A DNA stretch of 64,000 bases, taken from positions 921,399-985,398 of the forward strand of contig NW_006494916.1 in the NCBI RefSeq assembly GCF_000471905.2, given 5' to 3'. Made by a program: the position numbers and the translations under genes. This stretch comes from Amborella trichopoda. Lineage: Eukaryota > Streptophyta > Magnoliopsida > Amborellales > Amborellaceae. Below the pieces are notes generated by a model. It saw only the letters and a program-made list of their open reading frames with translations, did no database searches and was not told the origin of the DNA. This document shows, in pieces, positions 24,301-32,640 of this stretch. The stretch's first letter is position 1. Every line of letters begins with the position of its first letter.

Positions 24301-25011
24301 ACAATGCCATGCATGCTATTAATGGTATCAACATAGAAAAAAACTCATTGCAAACCAAAATCATGAGCTTCATTTCAAACTATAAGAATAGCAATAACTT
24401 ACAGGCACAGGGACCATTTGGTTCAATCTCTTACAAAGTTCGCCATCCAAAGCAAACTCATCCGTTAGTTCTAGGGATCTAGACGAGTCCTCCCCATCAC
24501 TTGATTTATTTTCAGGACTTGAACTTGAACCGACCGGTTCTGTGTCCTCTTCCTCTTCTTGGCATCCATCTTGATCTACGTCAGCCATAACATCTGAAGA
24601 ATGAGGTAACATTAATGAGACTAGAGAAATAATTTGATAATGATTCTATCAACAAATTGATCTTACCTGCTCCCATAAATTAGTACCTGAATGGATGTTT
24701 CTCGAGGGGCCTAGCCAATCCTGTGCTAGAATAGATGCCTGCAAATGCTCTTGACCTACATGTGAAGAGCCAGATGCTTCCTCAACAGCAAGTTGGGATA
24801 ACTCTTCTTGAAGAGCATGGGCAATGATCTCATCGTTCTCAACAGTGCTTCTCTCTCCGCTGTTTTGGGCTTCTCTTTCATAGTCTCCCTCATAATCAGT
24901 AATGGGGCTTTGGGAAGTATTATAATAGTAGCTGGGATTCGACGATGGATCCCCATCAAGAAGATGAAGACCCCACCGAACAACATCGGGATCATACTCA
25001 CACGTTATCAT
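1635..25011 (-). CDS. OTU-domain cysteine protease (deubiquitinase), OTU9/OTU10-like, ten coding exons
   Basis: This is an ovarian-tumour-domain ubiquitin isopeptidase, which removes or trims ubiquitin from proteins. I joined exons at 24687-25011, 24403-24593, 9159-9232, 8801-8855, 7569-7643, 6320-6393, 6177-6225, 2801-2885, 1845-1901 and 1635-1699. Their lengths (325, 191, 74, 55, 75, 74, 49, 85, 57 and 65 nt) sum to 1050 nt, giving 349 residues and a TGA stop. All phases match. The start motif M-I-T-C-E-Y-D-P-D-V-V-R-W-G, the active-site loop D-G-N-C-Q-F-R-A-L and the histidine motif W-A-E-V-H-Y-N-S-I-Y are family hallmarks. The length resembles the roughly 350-residue Arabidopsis members. 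An in-frame TGA lies upstream of the ATG in unspliced DNA, which supports this start. Introns have GT-AG ends except intron 6 (GC-AG). The catalytic residues and all domain segments are present, so I see no reason to call it broken. The assignment to one paralogue is inference. Confidence 0.93.
2055..2479. mobile_element. GC-armed, AT-cored MITE in intron 8
   Basis: It starts AGGGTGGGAATGGGTCGG and ends with the inverse of GGGGTGGGAAACGGGTCGG. Both arms are degenerate repeats of GGGTCC/GACC-type words around an AT-rich core (about 2215-2270). It is non-coding and probably hAT-type non-autonomous by architecture. I did not find a convincing target duplication. Confidence 0.65.
3061..3560. repeat. 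Tandem duplication of about 250 bp in intron 7
   Basis: The block beginning GACAGCAACATTCTCTTAAT at about 3065 and ending ...GAGCAAAAATTCTCAT near 3310 is repeated at 3315-3557 with a handful of substitutions and small indels. It has no coding content. Confidence 0.85.
3816..4053. mobile_element. MITE with about 30-bp inverted repeats in intron 7
   Basis: The left end GATGGGGTTGTCTACAAAGA is mirrored at the right by GATGGTCTACAAAGAGACC on the other strand, and both continue into CCATTTAC. The body is about 240 bp and non-coding, with a poly-A run near 3931. The region 4060-4340 behind it holds another pair of similar sequences (AATATCCAC...GAAG) that I cannot classify. Confidence 0.7.
4823..5246. 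repeat. Perfect 212-bp tandem duplication in intron 7
   Basis: Bases 4823-5034 and 5035-5246 read identically in my comparison, starting TATTATTAAACTATATTATT and ending CCAAGCATCCCAGGATC. Exact identity next to older, diverged repeats points to a very recent duplication or an assembly error. Confidence 0.9.
5248..6176. other. Remainder of intron 7, nothing recognised
   Basis: There is no coding signal. A T-rich run lies at 5947-6018. Isolated open frames here are short and unlike known families. Confidence 0.5.
6226..6319 (-). other. GC-AG intron (intron 6 of the OTU gene)
   Basis: On the minus strand exon 6 ends ...TTG TCA AG and is followed by GCAAGT. The 94-bp intron ends TTAG just before AAATGGTGAGTGG. 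Joining these bases gives the codon AGA and the conserved run K-L-S-R-N-G-E-W-G-D-H. No GT nearby restores both frame and conserved residues, so the GC donor is read directly from the sequence. The rest of the donor (AG|GCAAGT) fits the strong consensus usual at GC donors. Confidence 0.85.
6640..7335 (+). mobile_element. 5'-truncated L1-type LINE fragment: RNase H domain and poly-A tail, antisense in intron 5
   Basis: The plus strand encodes a plant L1 RNase H domain: K-L-N-F-D-G-C-S near 6686, then after a one-base frameshift N-P-A-P-A-G-V-L-G-V-F, L-A-E-S-M-A-L-L-L-G-L-K and V-E-G-D-A-Q-N-I-I. The Asp, Glu and Asp of the RNase H active site are visible. Further frameshifts break the C-terminal part. 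About 200 bp of 3' UTR follow, ending in A(14) at about 7322-7335. The segment lies opposite to the OTU gene and replaces none of its exons. I found no certain target duplication. Confidence 0.85.
7569..9232 (-). CDS. OTU protease exons 3-5: linker and catalytic cysteine
   Basis: Exon 3 (9159-9232) encodes H-V-P-R-I-N-G-E-I-P-S-V-D-E-E, the segment just ahead of the OTU fold. Exon 4 (8801-8855) encodes L-Q-L-Y-D-L-I-E-R-K-V and ends in D-G-N-C-Q, carrying the nucleophile cysteine. Exon 5 (7569-7643) begins F-R-A-L-S-D-Q-F-Y and continues S-P-E-H-H-K-F-V-R-E-Q-V-V-N-Q. The intron therefore splits the active-site motif straight after the glutamine that follows the cysteine. Donors are CAG|GTATAG, CAG|GTCAAT and CAG|GTTCGT. 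Acceptors are TGCAG, TGTAG and TACAG. Confidence 0.92.
7650..8800. other. Intron 4 of the OTU gene, nothing recognised
   Basis: AT-rich intronic DNA without recognisable repeats or coding signal. Confidence 0.5.
9625..12990 (-). mobile_element. 5'-truncated, decayed L1-type LINE in intron 2 (RT, zf-RVT, RNase H, poly-A)
   Basis: Read on the minus strand, the order is that of a plant L1 ORF2 without its endonuclease. Reverse transcriptase runs from about 12900: W-L-K-S-G-D, then D-F-R-P-I-S-L-I-N at about 12350, then S-A-F-I-K-D-R-Q-I-L-D-G, and the catalytic Y-V-D-D near 11840. The zinc-binding C-terminal domain is at 10447-10878 (K-V-Q-A-L-T-W and C-V-M-C-L-M-D-E-E-S-N-S-H-L-F). RNase H is at about 10200-9830 (G-N-P-G-P-A-S-V and I-I-E-G-D-A-Q-S-I-I). 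Stops and frameshifts break every domain. The 3' tail reads AATAAATAAATAAAAAAAAA at about 9623-9645. It is in the same orientation as the OTU gene, in its largest intron. Confidence 0.9.
13379..13393. repeat. Poly-C tract
   Basis: A run of about 14 C residues within a C-rich stretch (13360-13420) in intron 2. No gene is associated with it. Confidence 0.8.
13735..13885. repeat. GGTTCC-rich degenerate tandem array (left arm of copy A)
   Basis: Units of about 25 bp of the form (A)CGGTTCCCTCC-AGTTCTA follow one another with small changes. They form the subterminal arm of the hAT-like element. The same words recur, less regularly, at 47770-47880. Confidence 0.75.
13886..14235. repeat. CACGTG (G-box) rich degenerate array in copy A
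   Basis: Over about 350 bp the palindrome CACGTG occurs at least seven times, with many ACGTG/CACATG variants, in units like CCACACGTGTGACACACACC. CACGTG is the core of plant G-box and ABRE-like sites bound by bHLH and bZIP factors. Here it is part of a transposon in intron 2, and its regulatory effect is unknown. The cysteine-rich open frame read from it is a by-product of the repeat. Confidence 0.8.
14403..14470 (+). other. tRNA-like (pol III A/B-box) segment inside copy A
   Basis: GGCATGATGGTTATC resembles an A box, and AAGTTCGAATCCCC some 45 bp further on resembles a B box. The matching part of copy B (47427-47498, minus) has GGCGTGATGGTTAGG and AGGTCGAATCCCC with a T-arm-like stem CCAAGG/CCTTGG. 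I cannot fold a full cloverleaf, so it is a relic or a captured SINE-like piece and not a tRNA gene. Confidence 0.5.
14569..15238. other. Assembly gap (670 N)
   Basis: Run of N inside hAT-like copy A. Any reading frame across it is meaningless. Confidence 0.99.
15534..18290. other. Middle of intron 2; a 107-bp tandem duplication, otherwise nothing recognised
   Basis: The block starting GAAGAGATAAGAAACAA recurs at 15794 and 15901 (unit about 107 bp, few changes). The rest is AT-rich with no coding signal and no family I recognise. Confidence 0.5.
18290..19810 (-). mobile_element. 5'-truncated RTE-type LINE relic
   Basis: The minus strand encodes parts of an RTE reverse transcriptase: V-K-L-M-S-H-I-V-K-L-W-E-R-V-I-E and S-E-N-Q-F-G-F-M-P-G-R-S-T at 19737-19549, and P-M-K-L-K-G-K-F-Y-R-T-T with G-G-T-E-C-W-S-V-K-K-Q at 18984-18784. 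After an inserted MITE it ends L-D-R-V-E-W-W-N-K-I-R-V-A-N-P and then the RTE-type 3' tail of GAT repeats (CATCATCATCATT on the plus strand at about 18300). Stops and frameshifts are common. Everything upstream of the RT start is missing. Confidence 0.85.
18448..18803. mobile_element. GC-armed hAT-like MITE nested in the RTE relic
   Basis: The right end on the minus strand reads CAGTGTTTCAAAAAGTG with TTAGGCGGCACC, and the left end reads TTAGTGCTTTCCC followed by TTTGCCTAGGC. The arms are rich in GCCTAGGC/CGCC words, the core is AT-rich, and C and A runs occur near 18750 and 18690. It splits the RTE coding region between the C-H-S-M-S-like motif and the C-terminus. It is non-coding. Confidence 0.65.
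19811..20543. other. Intron 2 segment, a weak internal duplication
   Basis: TCAATGGCCGCAGGGGTTAT (about 20105) and AATGGCCGCGAGGGTAAT (about 20225) begin two loosely similar stretches. No coding family is recognised. Confidence 0.35.
20544..20659. repeat. Perfect 58-bp tandem duplication
   Basis: 20544-20601 and 20602-20659 are identical (GTTTTTTTATAGTCACACTA to GCATGTGTGA). They lie 60 bp before the small LTR element. Confidence 0.9.
20724..22603 (+). mobile_element. Small non-autonomous LTR retrotransposon (1.88 kb, Ty3-like), intact structure
   Basis: Two LTRs, 20724-21208 and 22098-22603, start TGATGCA and end CA. They are flanked by the 5-bp duplication CACGG at 20719-20723 and 22604-22608. 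The primer-binding site TGGTATCAAAACTC (initiator-Met tRNA type) starts at 21211, and the purine tract GCGGGGAGAA abuts the 3' LTR. The internal 889 bp hold only a gag-like coiled-coil frame (E-L-K-R-Q-V-Q-Q-Q-V-Q-Q-F and S-S-E-E-E-S-D-R-R at about 21310-21470). There is no protease, RT or integrase. The LTRs differ by many substitutions and indels, so the insertion is not recent. Confidence 0.92.
21136..21579 (+). pseudogene. gag-like N-terminal fragment of the small LTR element
   Basis: The frame covers the end of the 5' LTR and the start of the internal region. After D-P-K-N-D-E-I-V-E-L it reads as a Gln-rich helix and then an acidic Ser/Glu stretch, as in Ty3-type gag leaders. No zinc knuckle is present. 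Translation would need trans-supplied machinery to matter, so it is most likely a relic. Confidence 0.5.
22609..24402. other. 5' part of intron 2, nothing recognised
   Basis: No coding family or repeat structure is seen except a loose pair near 23340-23510 (CAAAGAACTCCCACAA-type words). Confidence 0.45.
24403..25011 (-). CDS. OTU protease exons 1-2: acidic, low-complexity N-terminal half
   Basis: Exon 1 is 24687-25011 and exon 2 is 24403-24593, separated by a 93-bp intron. Exon 1 opens with the conserved D-P-D-V-V-R-W-G-L-H-L-L-D block, then a Tyr/Ser/Asn-rich stretch, then E-N-D-E-I-I-A-H-A-L-Q-E-E-L, a short helix found in plant members that may be ubiquitin-interacting (inference). Exon 2 is strongly acidic (Q-E-E-E-E-D-T-E-P and S-S-D-G-E-D-S-S) and ends with L-N-Q-M-V-P-V-P in phase 0, which runs directly into H-V-P-R-I-N-G-E of exon 3. 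Exon 1 uses the donor TCAG|GTACTA. A better-looking donor CAG|GTAAGA lies 20 nt further on but would shift the frame. Confidence 0.9.
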
Positions 25012-25044
25012 CAGTTTGTTTGAATGTACAACCCAAAATCACGT
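25012..25044 (-). other. Possible 5' UTR part of coding exon 1
   Basis: Upstream of the ATG the minus strand reads CTCCTAGAGCAG|ACGTGA, a plausible 3' splice site 33 nt before the start codon. An in-frame TGA lies inside these 33 nt, so translation cannot begin further upstream whether or not the site is used. Confidence 0.35.
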
Positions 25045-25829
25045 CTGCTCTAGGAGAAACCTCCCTTAGTGACTGGAGTAAAAAGAAAAGAAAATAAACT
25101 TTTTTTTCAGAATAAGAAAAGTAGAAACTGAATGTCCTGAATGAACTTTGTTTTCAGAATAAGAAAAGTAGAAACTTAATGTCTTGAATGAAGTCATAGA
25201 GGAACTTAATGTCACGCAATTTTTTCATCTTTAAAGGAATCAATCAAGAAATCACGATTTTCTTTTTTTAAAAAAAGAAATACCCATGTTTCTCATCGAA
25301 GACTAAAAGATTAGAATATCCCAATTTAATACGCAAAAACAATTAAAGAGTTCTGCAAGGTCATTTTCAACGAATTCCACAGCAAATACAATAGAATTTA
25401 ATGCACAATTTTAATAGCACATCATAGCCATCTTAGAATCTGCAGTAGCCTTTTAAGCTAAATCTTGCTCACATTGAGGAGATAACAACCATGCAGATAA
25501 GTCTGTCAATTAGACTAACCCAAACTGAGAAGTAAGATAACTCAATTGTTGGTGTTGTCTTCTCAATGTGAGCTGAAACCACGAACACCTTTGTCATGTG
25601 GGCGTTTTCATCCTACCTCGTGGACTTCATGCTATTGGATGGGGTCAAAGGCATAATTTACATTTTCAACACTGAACAATATGAATCTTTTTTGCTAGAG
25701 AAATTGTGAGCCATTGTTGATGTAGGATTTGCGCTTGGTATTGATTGAAAATGGGTGCTGGTGGTTTTATCACTACGTCCCTGGGTCAAATCCTACCATA
25801 AAACCAGATCCACCACCCCCTCCACCAAA

Positions 25830-28600
25830 ACCAAAATAAATCATCATCATCCTAGTCTTATCTCAACTATTTGGACTTGGCTACACGAATCTTGCTCTAC
25901 TATTCTGCTCTATCAAGGGTCAGACCCTCAATCAGACTATAAGTCACCGTATATTTTTTCACTAGTTCCATCTGTATCATTTACGACCTCCCTTTGCCCT
26001 TTTAGAGCTTTCCACTTGAACCAAATCACCCCCTCCTAACCGGTGTTGTTCTAAGTCTATGCAACACATGACTAGACCACTTACATCTATTTTCTCTCAT
26101 TTTATCCCCTAGTGTAGCTTACCCCAAAGTTTCCTTGAATGTATTCATTCCGAATTCTATACTTCTCTTGCCACTCATACATCTCAGCATCCTCATCTTA
26201 GCTACACTCATTCTATAGATATATTGTTTCTTAACCACCCAAAACTTCCTCTTCAGTTTCATTGGTATGTAATGATTACATCAAACTCTAGAAGTACATC
26301 TCCACTTCGTTCACCCCATTCTAATTCTAGCAACATCTTTATATATCTCTCCTTTCTTATGGATTATGGACCCAAGATATAAAAAATAATTCTTTTTAGG
26401 TATTTCTTAGCCATCAATTTTAACAGATTCCTCGTTTCTATTTCTATTATTACTAAATTTACGTTTTATATATTTTGTCTTAATCTAACTAACTTTATAA
26501 CTTTAGATTCTAAAGCATCCTTCAAAGTTCTATGCGTTTACAATGTCTCTAGTCTCATCAGTCAAACTATGTCATCCGCAAACAACATGCACCGCGGGAC
26601 CTCATCCTGTAGTTGTCTAGTTAACTCGTTCATATCCACAGCAAAGAGATATGGGCTCAACACTGACCTCTGATGTAGGCCTACAGTCATTAAAAACTCA
26701 CTTGCCTCTCCAATAGTTGTCTTGACATTAGTTAGCACTCCCTCGTACATATCTTTCACCATGTTAATATGCCCTCTTGAGACTCTTTTCTTTTCCAACA
26801 ACCACTATATTATCTCTCTAAGTATCGTATGTTGTGCTTTCTCTAAATCAATAACAACGATGTGGAGGTCTTTTCTCTTATCCCTGAACTTCTCAAACAA
26901 TGGTAGACCTTCTTGGCATAGACCCGAATTGATTTTCTGATACACTTGTTTCATGTCTTAATGTTATTCAATCTCTCCCCCACAGTTTCATAGTGTGGCT
27001 CATAATTTTGATCGCTCTATAATCCGTACCACTTTACATGTCCCCTTAAATAGGTAACACTGTACTTTTCCTCCATTCATCTGACATTTTCTTTGTTCTC
27101 AAAATCTTGTTGAACAACTTGGTCAACTAGAATATGCTAATTACTCCCATATACTTCCAAACTACTATTAGTATACCATCTGGCCCCAAGCCTTTCTATC
27201 TTCATCTTTATCTAAGGTTCTTTAACTTCAGATATCTTAATCTTATGAAATTATCTATGACCTCCAACCTCATTTATGTCAATGGTTCCTCCTAATGCTG
27301 AACTCCCGGAGTGGTCGTCATTTAACAAATTCTGAAAATAAATTCTCCACCTTTTATTGACCTCGACATCCTTCACCAACAGCCTCTGATGCTCACTCTT
27401 AATATATTTGCCATGATTTAACTCCCTACACTTCCTCTATCTCATTTTTTACTTGTTTGAAGACATCTTTTTCACCTTCTCTTCCCCAATTTATTGTATG
27501 GATCACTATATACCTTAAGCTTGGCCTTACTATTTTCTTAATGTTTCTCTTGGCATGTCTATATTCTTCTAAATTCTGATCATTTTTATTCTCTTGCCAA
27601 GCTTTGTAACATTATCGTTTTTCACTAATAGCCTTTTGAACCCCATCATTCCACCACCAAATTTCCTTATTTGAAAGTTTTCCCTCTAGATTTTCCTAAG
27701 ACTTCTTTTGCCACTTTCTTAATCTAATCAGCCATCTCATTCCACGTAACATTAAATTCATCCCTAGAATTCTATTTTCTTTCTTTCATCAATTTATTCC
27801 TAAATAAATCTATTTTCTCCCTTTTTATGTTCCACCACCTAGTTCTTGGTCACCTATTAATGTCACTCCTCTTCCATCTCTTAATGTAAACATCCATAAC
27901 CATGAGCATAAGTTGCGTGGTCAAACTCTCTCCTAGGATAACCTTACAATCTTTACATGATGATCATTTTGTCTTCTTAGCTAGAAAAAAAAGTCAATCT
28001 GGCTTTTGTATGATCCACTTTTTTATTTGTAAGTTATTAAATGTTCATCTTGCTTTTTAAAATAGGTGTTTGCTGTTGTTAGATTGTAAGCAACAGCAAA
28101 ATCAAGAACAACATCACCCATCTCATTTCTTTTCCCAAATCCATATTGCCATGACCATTCAAGTCCCCTTGTAATAATGTCCTCGCTCCATTTGGTATTT
28201 ATTCTTTGCACTAGTCCATCCAAGTCCTCCCAGAATTGTCTTTCAATTCAATCCTCTAATGCTACATATGGTGAATAAGTACTAATTACATGAATTATCT
28301 CTTCTCCTAATACAAGTTTGATTAATAAGAACCTAGCGCCTACTCTATTAACATCTGCTATTTTATCCTTCAAATCTTTGTTTACCATTATACCTACACC
28401 ATTTATATCATTATCCATTTATATATACCAAATTTTATATTCATCAATTTCCTTAGCTTTTGTCCCTTTCCACTTAGTTTCCAATAAACAAGCCATATTA
28501 ACTCTCCTTCGTCTCATTTTATCCATGGCATACCCTTATTAGATAGAGTTCATATATTTCATGTGATTAGACGAATCTTATTCTCTTGGACTAGCTTCTT
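25830..28600 (-). mobile_element. Near full-length but decayed RTE-type LINE
   Basis: On the minus strand the element begins with an endonuclease region at about 28540 (M-R-R-R-R-V-N-M-A-C-L-L-E-T-K-W-K-G). It continues with G-K-R-N-E-M-G-D-V-V-L-D-F-A and D-E-H-L-I-T-Y-K (28223-28023). Reverse transcriptase includes S-V-L-S-P-Y-L-F-A and the catalytic L-F-A-D-D-I-V (26801-26562). It ends with the GAT-repeat tail (CATCATCATC at about 25839 on the plus strand). It is the same family as 18290-19810 and in the same orientation as the OTU gene, just 5' of it. Stops and frameshifts rule out activity. Confidence 0.87.
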
Positions 28601-28769
28601 TACCCGCACTCATCCAAAATGGCACGGGAACCCTTGCCTACTTATCACCACAACCGAGTATCGTCGTAACGCGTTGCTTCTAAGGAATGCCCTAGCTAAA
28701 CCCTTGCTCATTTCTCACAGCACCAGGGTGCAAGTATAGTGCATTGCTTGCAGGGAACGCCCTAGTATG

Positions 28770-30300
28770 AGCATATAACGTTGGATCAAGATTCATGATA
28801 AGGATGTGACAAATTTTTTCCACTGGCTACCAAAGAGGAGTTGTGGGCAAGTAGGGCTAGGAGTGTATAATCTTAAAAGATGGAGTGAGGAACTGGAAAC
28901 TGTAAAGGGACACCCACAATCGAGCAACCTCTTTTCAGGACACCCCAATCTGGATCAAACAAACATATCTTCAAGTTTTTTCCTTAATAAGAAAAAAGGG
29001 TTCAATTTACTTGATTTCTAGAGAGAGAAGAGAGAGACACACACACATATCAAACTGGAGCAAACCTCTCTTCATGTTGTTTTTCCTTAATGAGGAAAAG
29101 GATTCAGTTTCCTTAATTTCTATACAGAGGGAGAGGAGAGATAGAGAGCATATGTGCATTTTTTGAAGTAGAATATATGAAACTAAAAAAGTGGCATTAT
29201 GCAAGTTTTGAAGAACTTGGGTGGCGTACTTGAAAAATCCAAACTATGGGATCGTGTGGACTTTTGTGCTCCTATGTAGGGATATGTGAGGATTTTACGG
29301 ATATCCGTCTAGTCTTTCTAGATCCTGCTCTAAATACTTCTGGATTTAGCTCCATTTTGAAAAAAAACGACGTCCTTGAGTGCTATAATCGAAGTTGCCC
29401 TTGTATTGGTAAGGATTGTGTGGATTTCTGTGTTCCAAGGAGTGGAGATCGCAGTTCTTAATTTTCGGGATCTCCTTTTGATCATTTTGGATTTTGCTCA
29501 AAATACTTCAGGATCATCCTCCATCTTGAAGACAATGGTGTCCTTGAGTGCCATAATCGGAGATCCTATTGTAACAAAAATGGGATTCAAATCATTCAGA
29601 GTCCAGCTCCATTTTGAAAAAATTGAGGTCCTTAAGTGCCAAAACTAGAGTTCTCATTGTGTTGGAATCATGAGAGAAGGGGGGGCGGGGGTGAGAGAGA
29701 GATCTATAGGTTCAACAGTCATGATTCATGACAGCCCTCTATAATTTGAAATTGCCATGATAAAATCATTTGAGCAGTTATCCATTTTGATTTAGAGGCA
29801 GCATGGATTCAATCACTAATACATGGGAAAAGGTGGTTGTTTGTCACACTAGGAATAGAGATCTAGAAAGGATCCGAAAATCCTTATTGTGGTACAGTAG
29901 ACTCAAATCAAAAGAAGTTCAAAGTGTTGATCAAAATGAAAGATAAAAGTGTTCAACTACCTAGTTGTACAGTTAAACATACCTAGTTCCTTAATCTCAC
30001 CCAAAGAAACCAAAATGTTTACACAATACAATTCTGATTCAAAAGAAGATAGCATGGATCACAGACTTCAGGAAACCAACTCGGTAAAGAGACGATCAGT
30101 ATTGTAGCTCTCTAATCAGAATAAAAAAATCCAGGACAAGCTTGCACCACCTGGCAGACGGTACTGGGATCACTAATTTTGCGAAGGCCTCAGGAAGTGC
30201 ATGACATACTTCTCAATCACATAAAAAAAACATGCCATCAAGAAATCATAAATATATTTCTGAAACATTCATACAATCAATACACTAAGCATCATAATGA

Positions 30301-30331
<31 letters not shown>

Positions 30332-31000
30332 AACACAATAATACACAAATGTGTGAGAAATGCACAAGGTTGAATATCAACTAATCAGACTTTGGTTCTA
30401 TTACATGTTTGATGATACTACCCATCAATTCATCTTTTCATCTCTGACTAAGAATTACTCGTCTGTTTTTTTTATCAAAAATAAAAATTTTTAAAAAAAA
30501 GTAAAGAAAACCGAATACAACCACAAATACCAGAACCCATTAAATCAATGTTAACAGAAAATAGAAGATCATGGCAATCACAGAACATACCTCTCCTATC
30601 GAAAAGTTTTACCAAATGACAACTAGTAGAGAAACGCTAAAGGAAAAGCAATAAAGCCCATGAAAACCTTAATTCAAACAAAAAACGCATCCATTTTCAG
30701 TTCTCACACACACCTGAAAATCCAATACAATTAAAATTCCACATAAAAATTTCAATAAACCAACAACAATACATTGAATCCAAACCAACCCAACAACATA
30801 ATAACATCAAACACGTAACATACAAATATGATCACTACACACTTCGCCCCACAATTCTAAAGACAAATAACGAAAAAAAGCAATCCATATTTTCCATTTC
30901 TCTACCATAAAAATAAAAATAAAAAATCATTCCAAATAACTTAAATCAATCAAAAGAAGGAGATTAACTCATCGTTTGAGAATCAGATGATTGCACTAAT
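28770..31000. other. Region between RTE element and candidate promoter; repeats only
   Basis: A loosely conserved unit of about 160 bp occurs two to three times in 29240-29640 (words such as GTCCTTGAGTGC-ATAATCG). A GA microsatellite is at 30301-30327. No coding signal was recognised. Confidence 0.5.
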
Positions 31001-31340
31001 GGGTTGCTTCATAATGAAGGAAAATATAGAGAAATAAATCACCAAAAATTTTGAAAAAAATTCAGAGGCGAAAAAAGCAGAGAAAAGATAACGAAACAAG
31101 AGATCAAAAGCAACACGGCACCAAAAGAAAGCATCAAATTTATACAGCACTTCCAGAGGCGTTAACTTCCTTGCAGTTTTGGAGGCATCAACAGTTGGCA
31201 GAGCCTTGGTCCTTTATCTGGAGAGCTTGCAACCGTTCGATCTGACAGGAAGATGCGAGGGTTATAAGCCGGAGTTCCATGAACGGAAGTCCCTCTTTTT
31301 GGGTATCAAAACTTTGAACCTCTGTTTTAGCCCGTTAGAT
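31000..31340 (-). promoter_or_regulatory. Candidate promoter and CT-rich leader, possibly of the OTU gene
   Basis: On the minus strand the motif CTGTATAAATTTG (TATAAAT at 31138-31144) is followed by a pyrimidine-rich stretch to about 31040 (TTTTGATCTCTTGTTTCG and TTTTCTCTGC), which is what a plant core promoter and leader look like. Upstream, 31150-31340 is less AT-rich than its surroundings and non-repetitive. No other minus-strand gene starts nearby, so the leader could splice to the acceptor AGAGCAG just above 25044, which would give a 5' UTR intron of about 6 kb. The link to the OTU gene is inference. Confidence 0.35.
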
Positions 31341-31761
31341 GGGCAAAGAAAGCGGCGCCAATCAACGGTAGAGATTCCGATTTTTAGCGGTACGGGTTGA
31401 TCTTACGGTTGATATTCATATATGGATATCGGCTCGGCTTAATCTACTTAATAAGCGGCTTATTCGGCTTAACCGGCGCTTGATTTCTTTAGACTTGCGA
31501 GAGGGGAAAGAAATGACTGCAAAGTCCTTCTCCATTTCCATTATGGCATAATCATCCCAAATTTAAGCCTAAATTTAGGATTCCACGAAAAATATTAAAT
31601 AGCAATTTAAGAATGTTTTTAGAACGATGAGAGAGAAATTTTTTTATGCTGACGTCTAAGGAGTCAATTCCGACCAATAGGAAAAGGAAAATTGTTTCAT
31701 GGGGCGGGGTCCGCATTTTTACATTTGTGGTCCCCGAAATATAAAACATCTATTTTTATGA

Positions 31762-32130
31762 TTAAAAAACAGAAGATAAAAAAAAAAAAAAAGTAAAAAA
31801 CACCAAAATGCAATATATCATCACTTAAAACAATTCATATACCACAAAAAGAAAACTAGCCGAAAAAATCAAAGCTATTAATTCAGTAAGGCAATATTCA
31901 ATTAATCTTAAGCCCATAGAACTACATAAATAATTAAAAAATAAAAGATAAACAATAAAAAAAAAGGAAAATCTTAAGAAACACCAAAATGCAATATCAA
32001 GGTACCACATCACTCAAAGCAATTCATATAGCACAAAAAGGAAACTAGCCAAATAAATCAAAACTATCACTGATTTAGCAATGCAATATTTAGCTAATCT
32101 TAAGTCCATAGAACTACACAAATGATTAAA
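31762..32130. repeat. Diverged tandem duplication of about 190 bp
   Basis: AACACCAAAATGCAATAT occurs near 31799 and 31979, each followed by similar sequence to CTTAAG(C/T)CCATAGAACTAC. Indels and substitutions separate the copies. It is non-coding. Confidence 0.8.
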
Positions 32131-32384
32131 AAACCGAAGATAAAAAAAAAAAATTAATCTTAAAGAGTGTTGGGTTTGGTTACAGTCAAATCACTACCCA
32201 TATTTTCTTCTAAAGATTAAGGGTATTATGGTAAAAAAAAAATACATTTTATTGGGAAGTAAGAAAGTGATATCCATATAAGAAACTCAATGAAAACATC
32301 ATACCCATCCTTTTGAGGGACACCCCTTTGGAGGTTATAGGAATGGATCTTTAATATGGAAATAGTCTTCAAGAGAAAGACGTT

Positions 32385-32640
32385 CCTTATAAGAGAGGGG
32401 CGGTATTCCCATGAGTTTTGGATTGGTTAACTTCCACTTCTAGACAGCGAAAATATCTATGTTGTTCTCGAAGTTATATTTCCAGTAGCAGTATTGCGGT
32501 GGGAGAGAGAGACATGCCCTCTAAGAGAGGGATGGTATTCCCATGAGTTTTGGATTGATTAACTTCCACTTCTAGATAAATAAAATCTCTATGTTGCTCT
32601 CGAGGTTATCTTTCCAGTAGCGGCATTGCGGTGGGAACGA
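32385..32640. repeat. Diverged tandem duplication of about 130 bp
   Basis: GGTATTCCCATGAGTTTTGG recurs at about 32402 and 32531, and both units continue to GCATTGCGGTGGGA-type ends. It is non-coding. Confidence 0.85.

Noticed and set aside
25755..26039. Plus-strand open frame near the RTE 3' end
   Set aside because: Antisense of the RTE C-terminus and tail. It has no family features of its own.
31051..31400. First exon of a separate plus-strand gene
   Set aside because: No conserved motif or downstream exon was found. The composition fits a minus-strand promoter and leader better.
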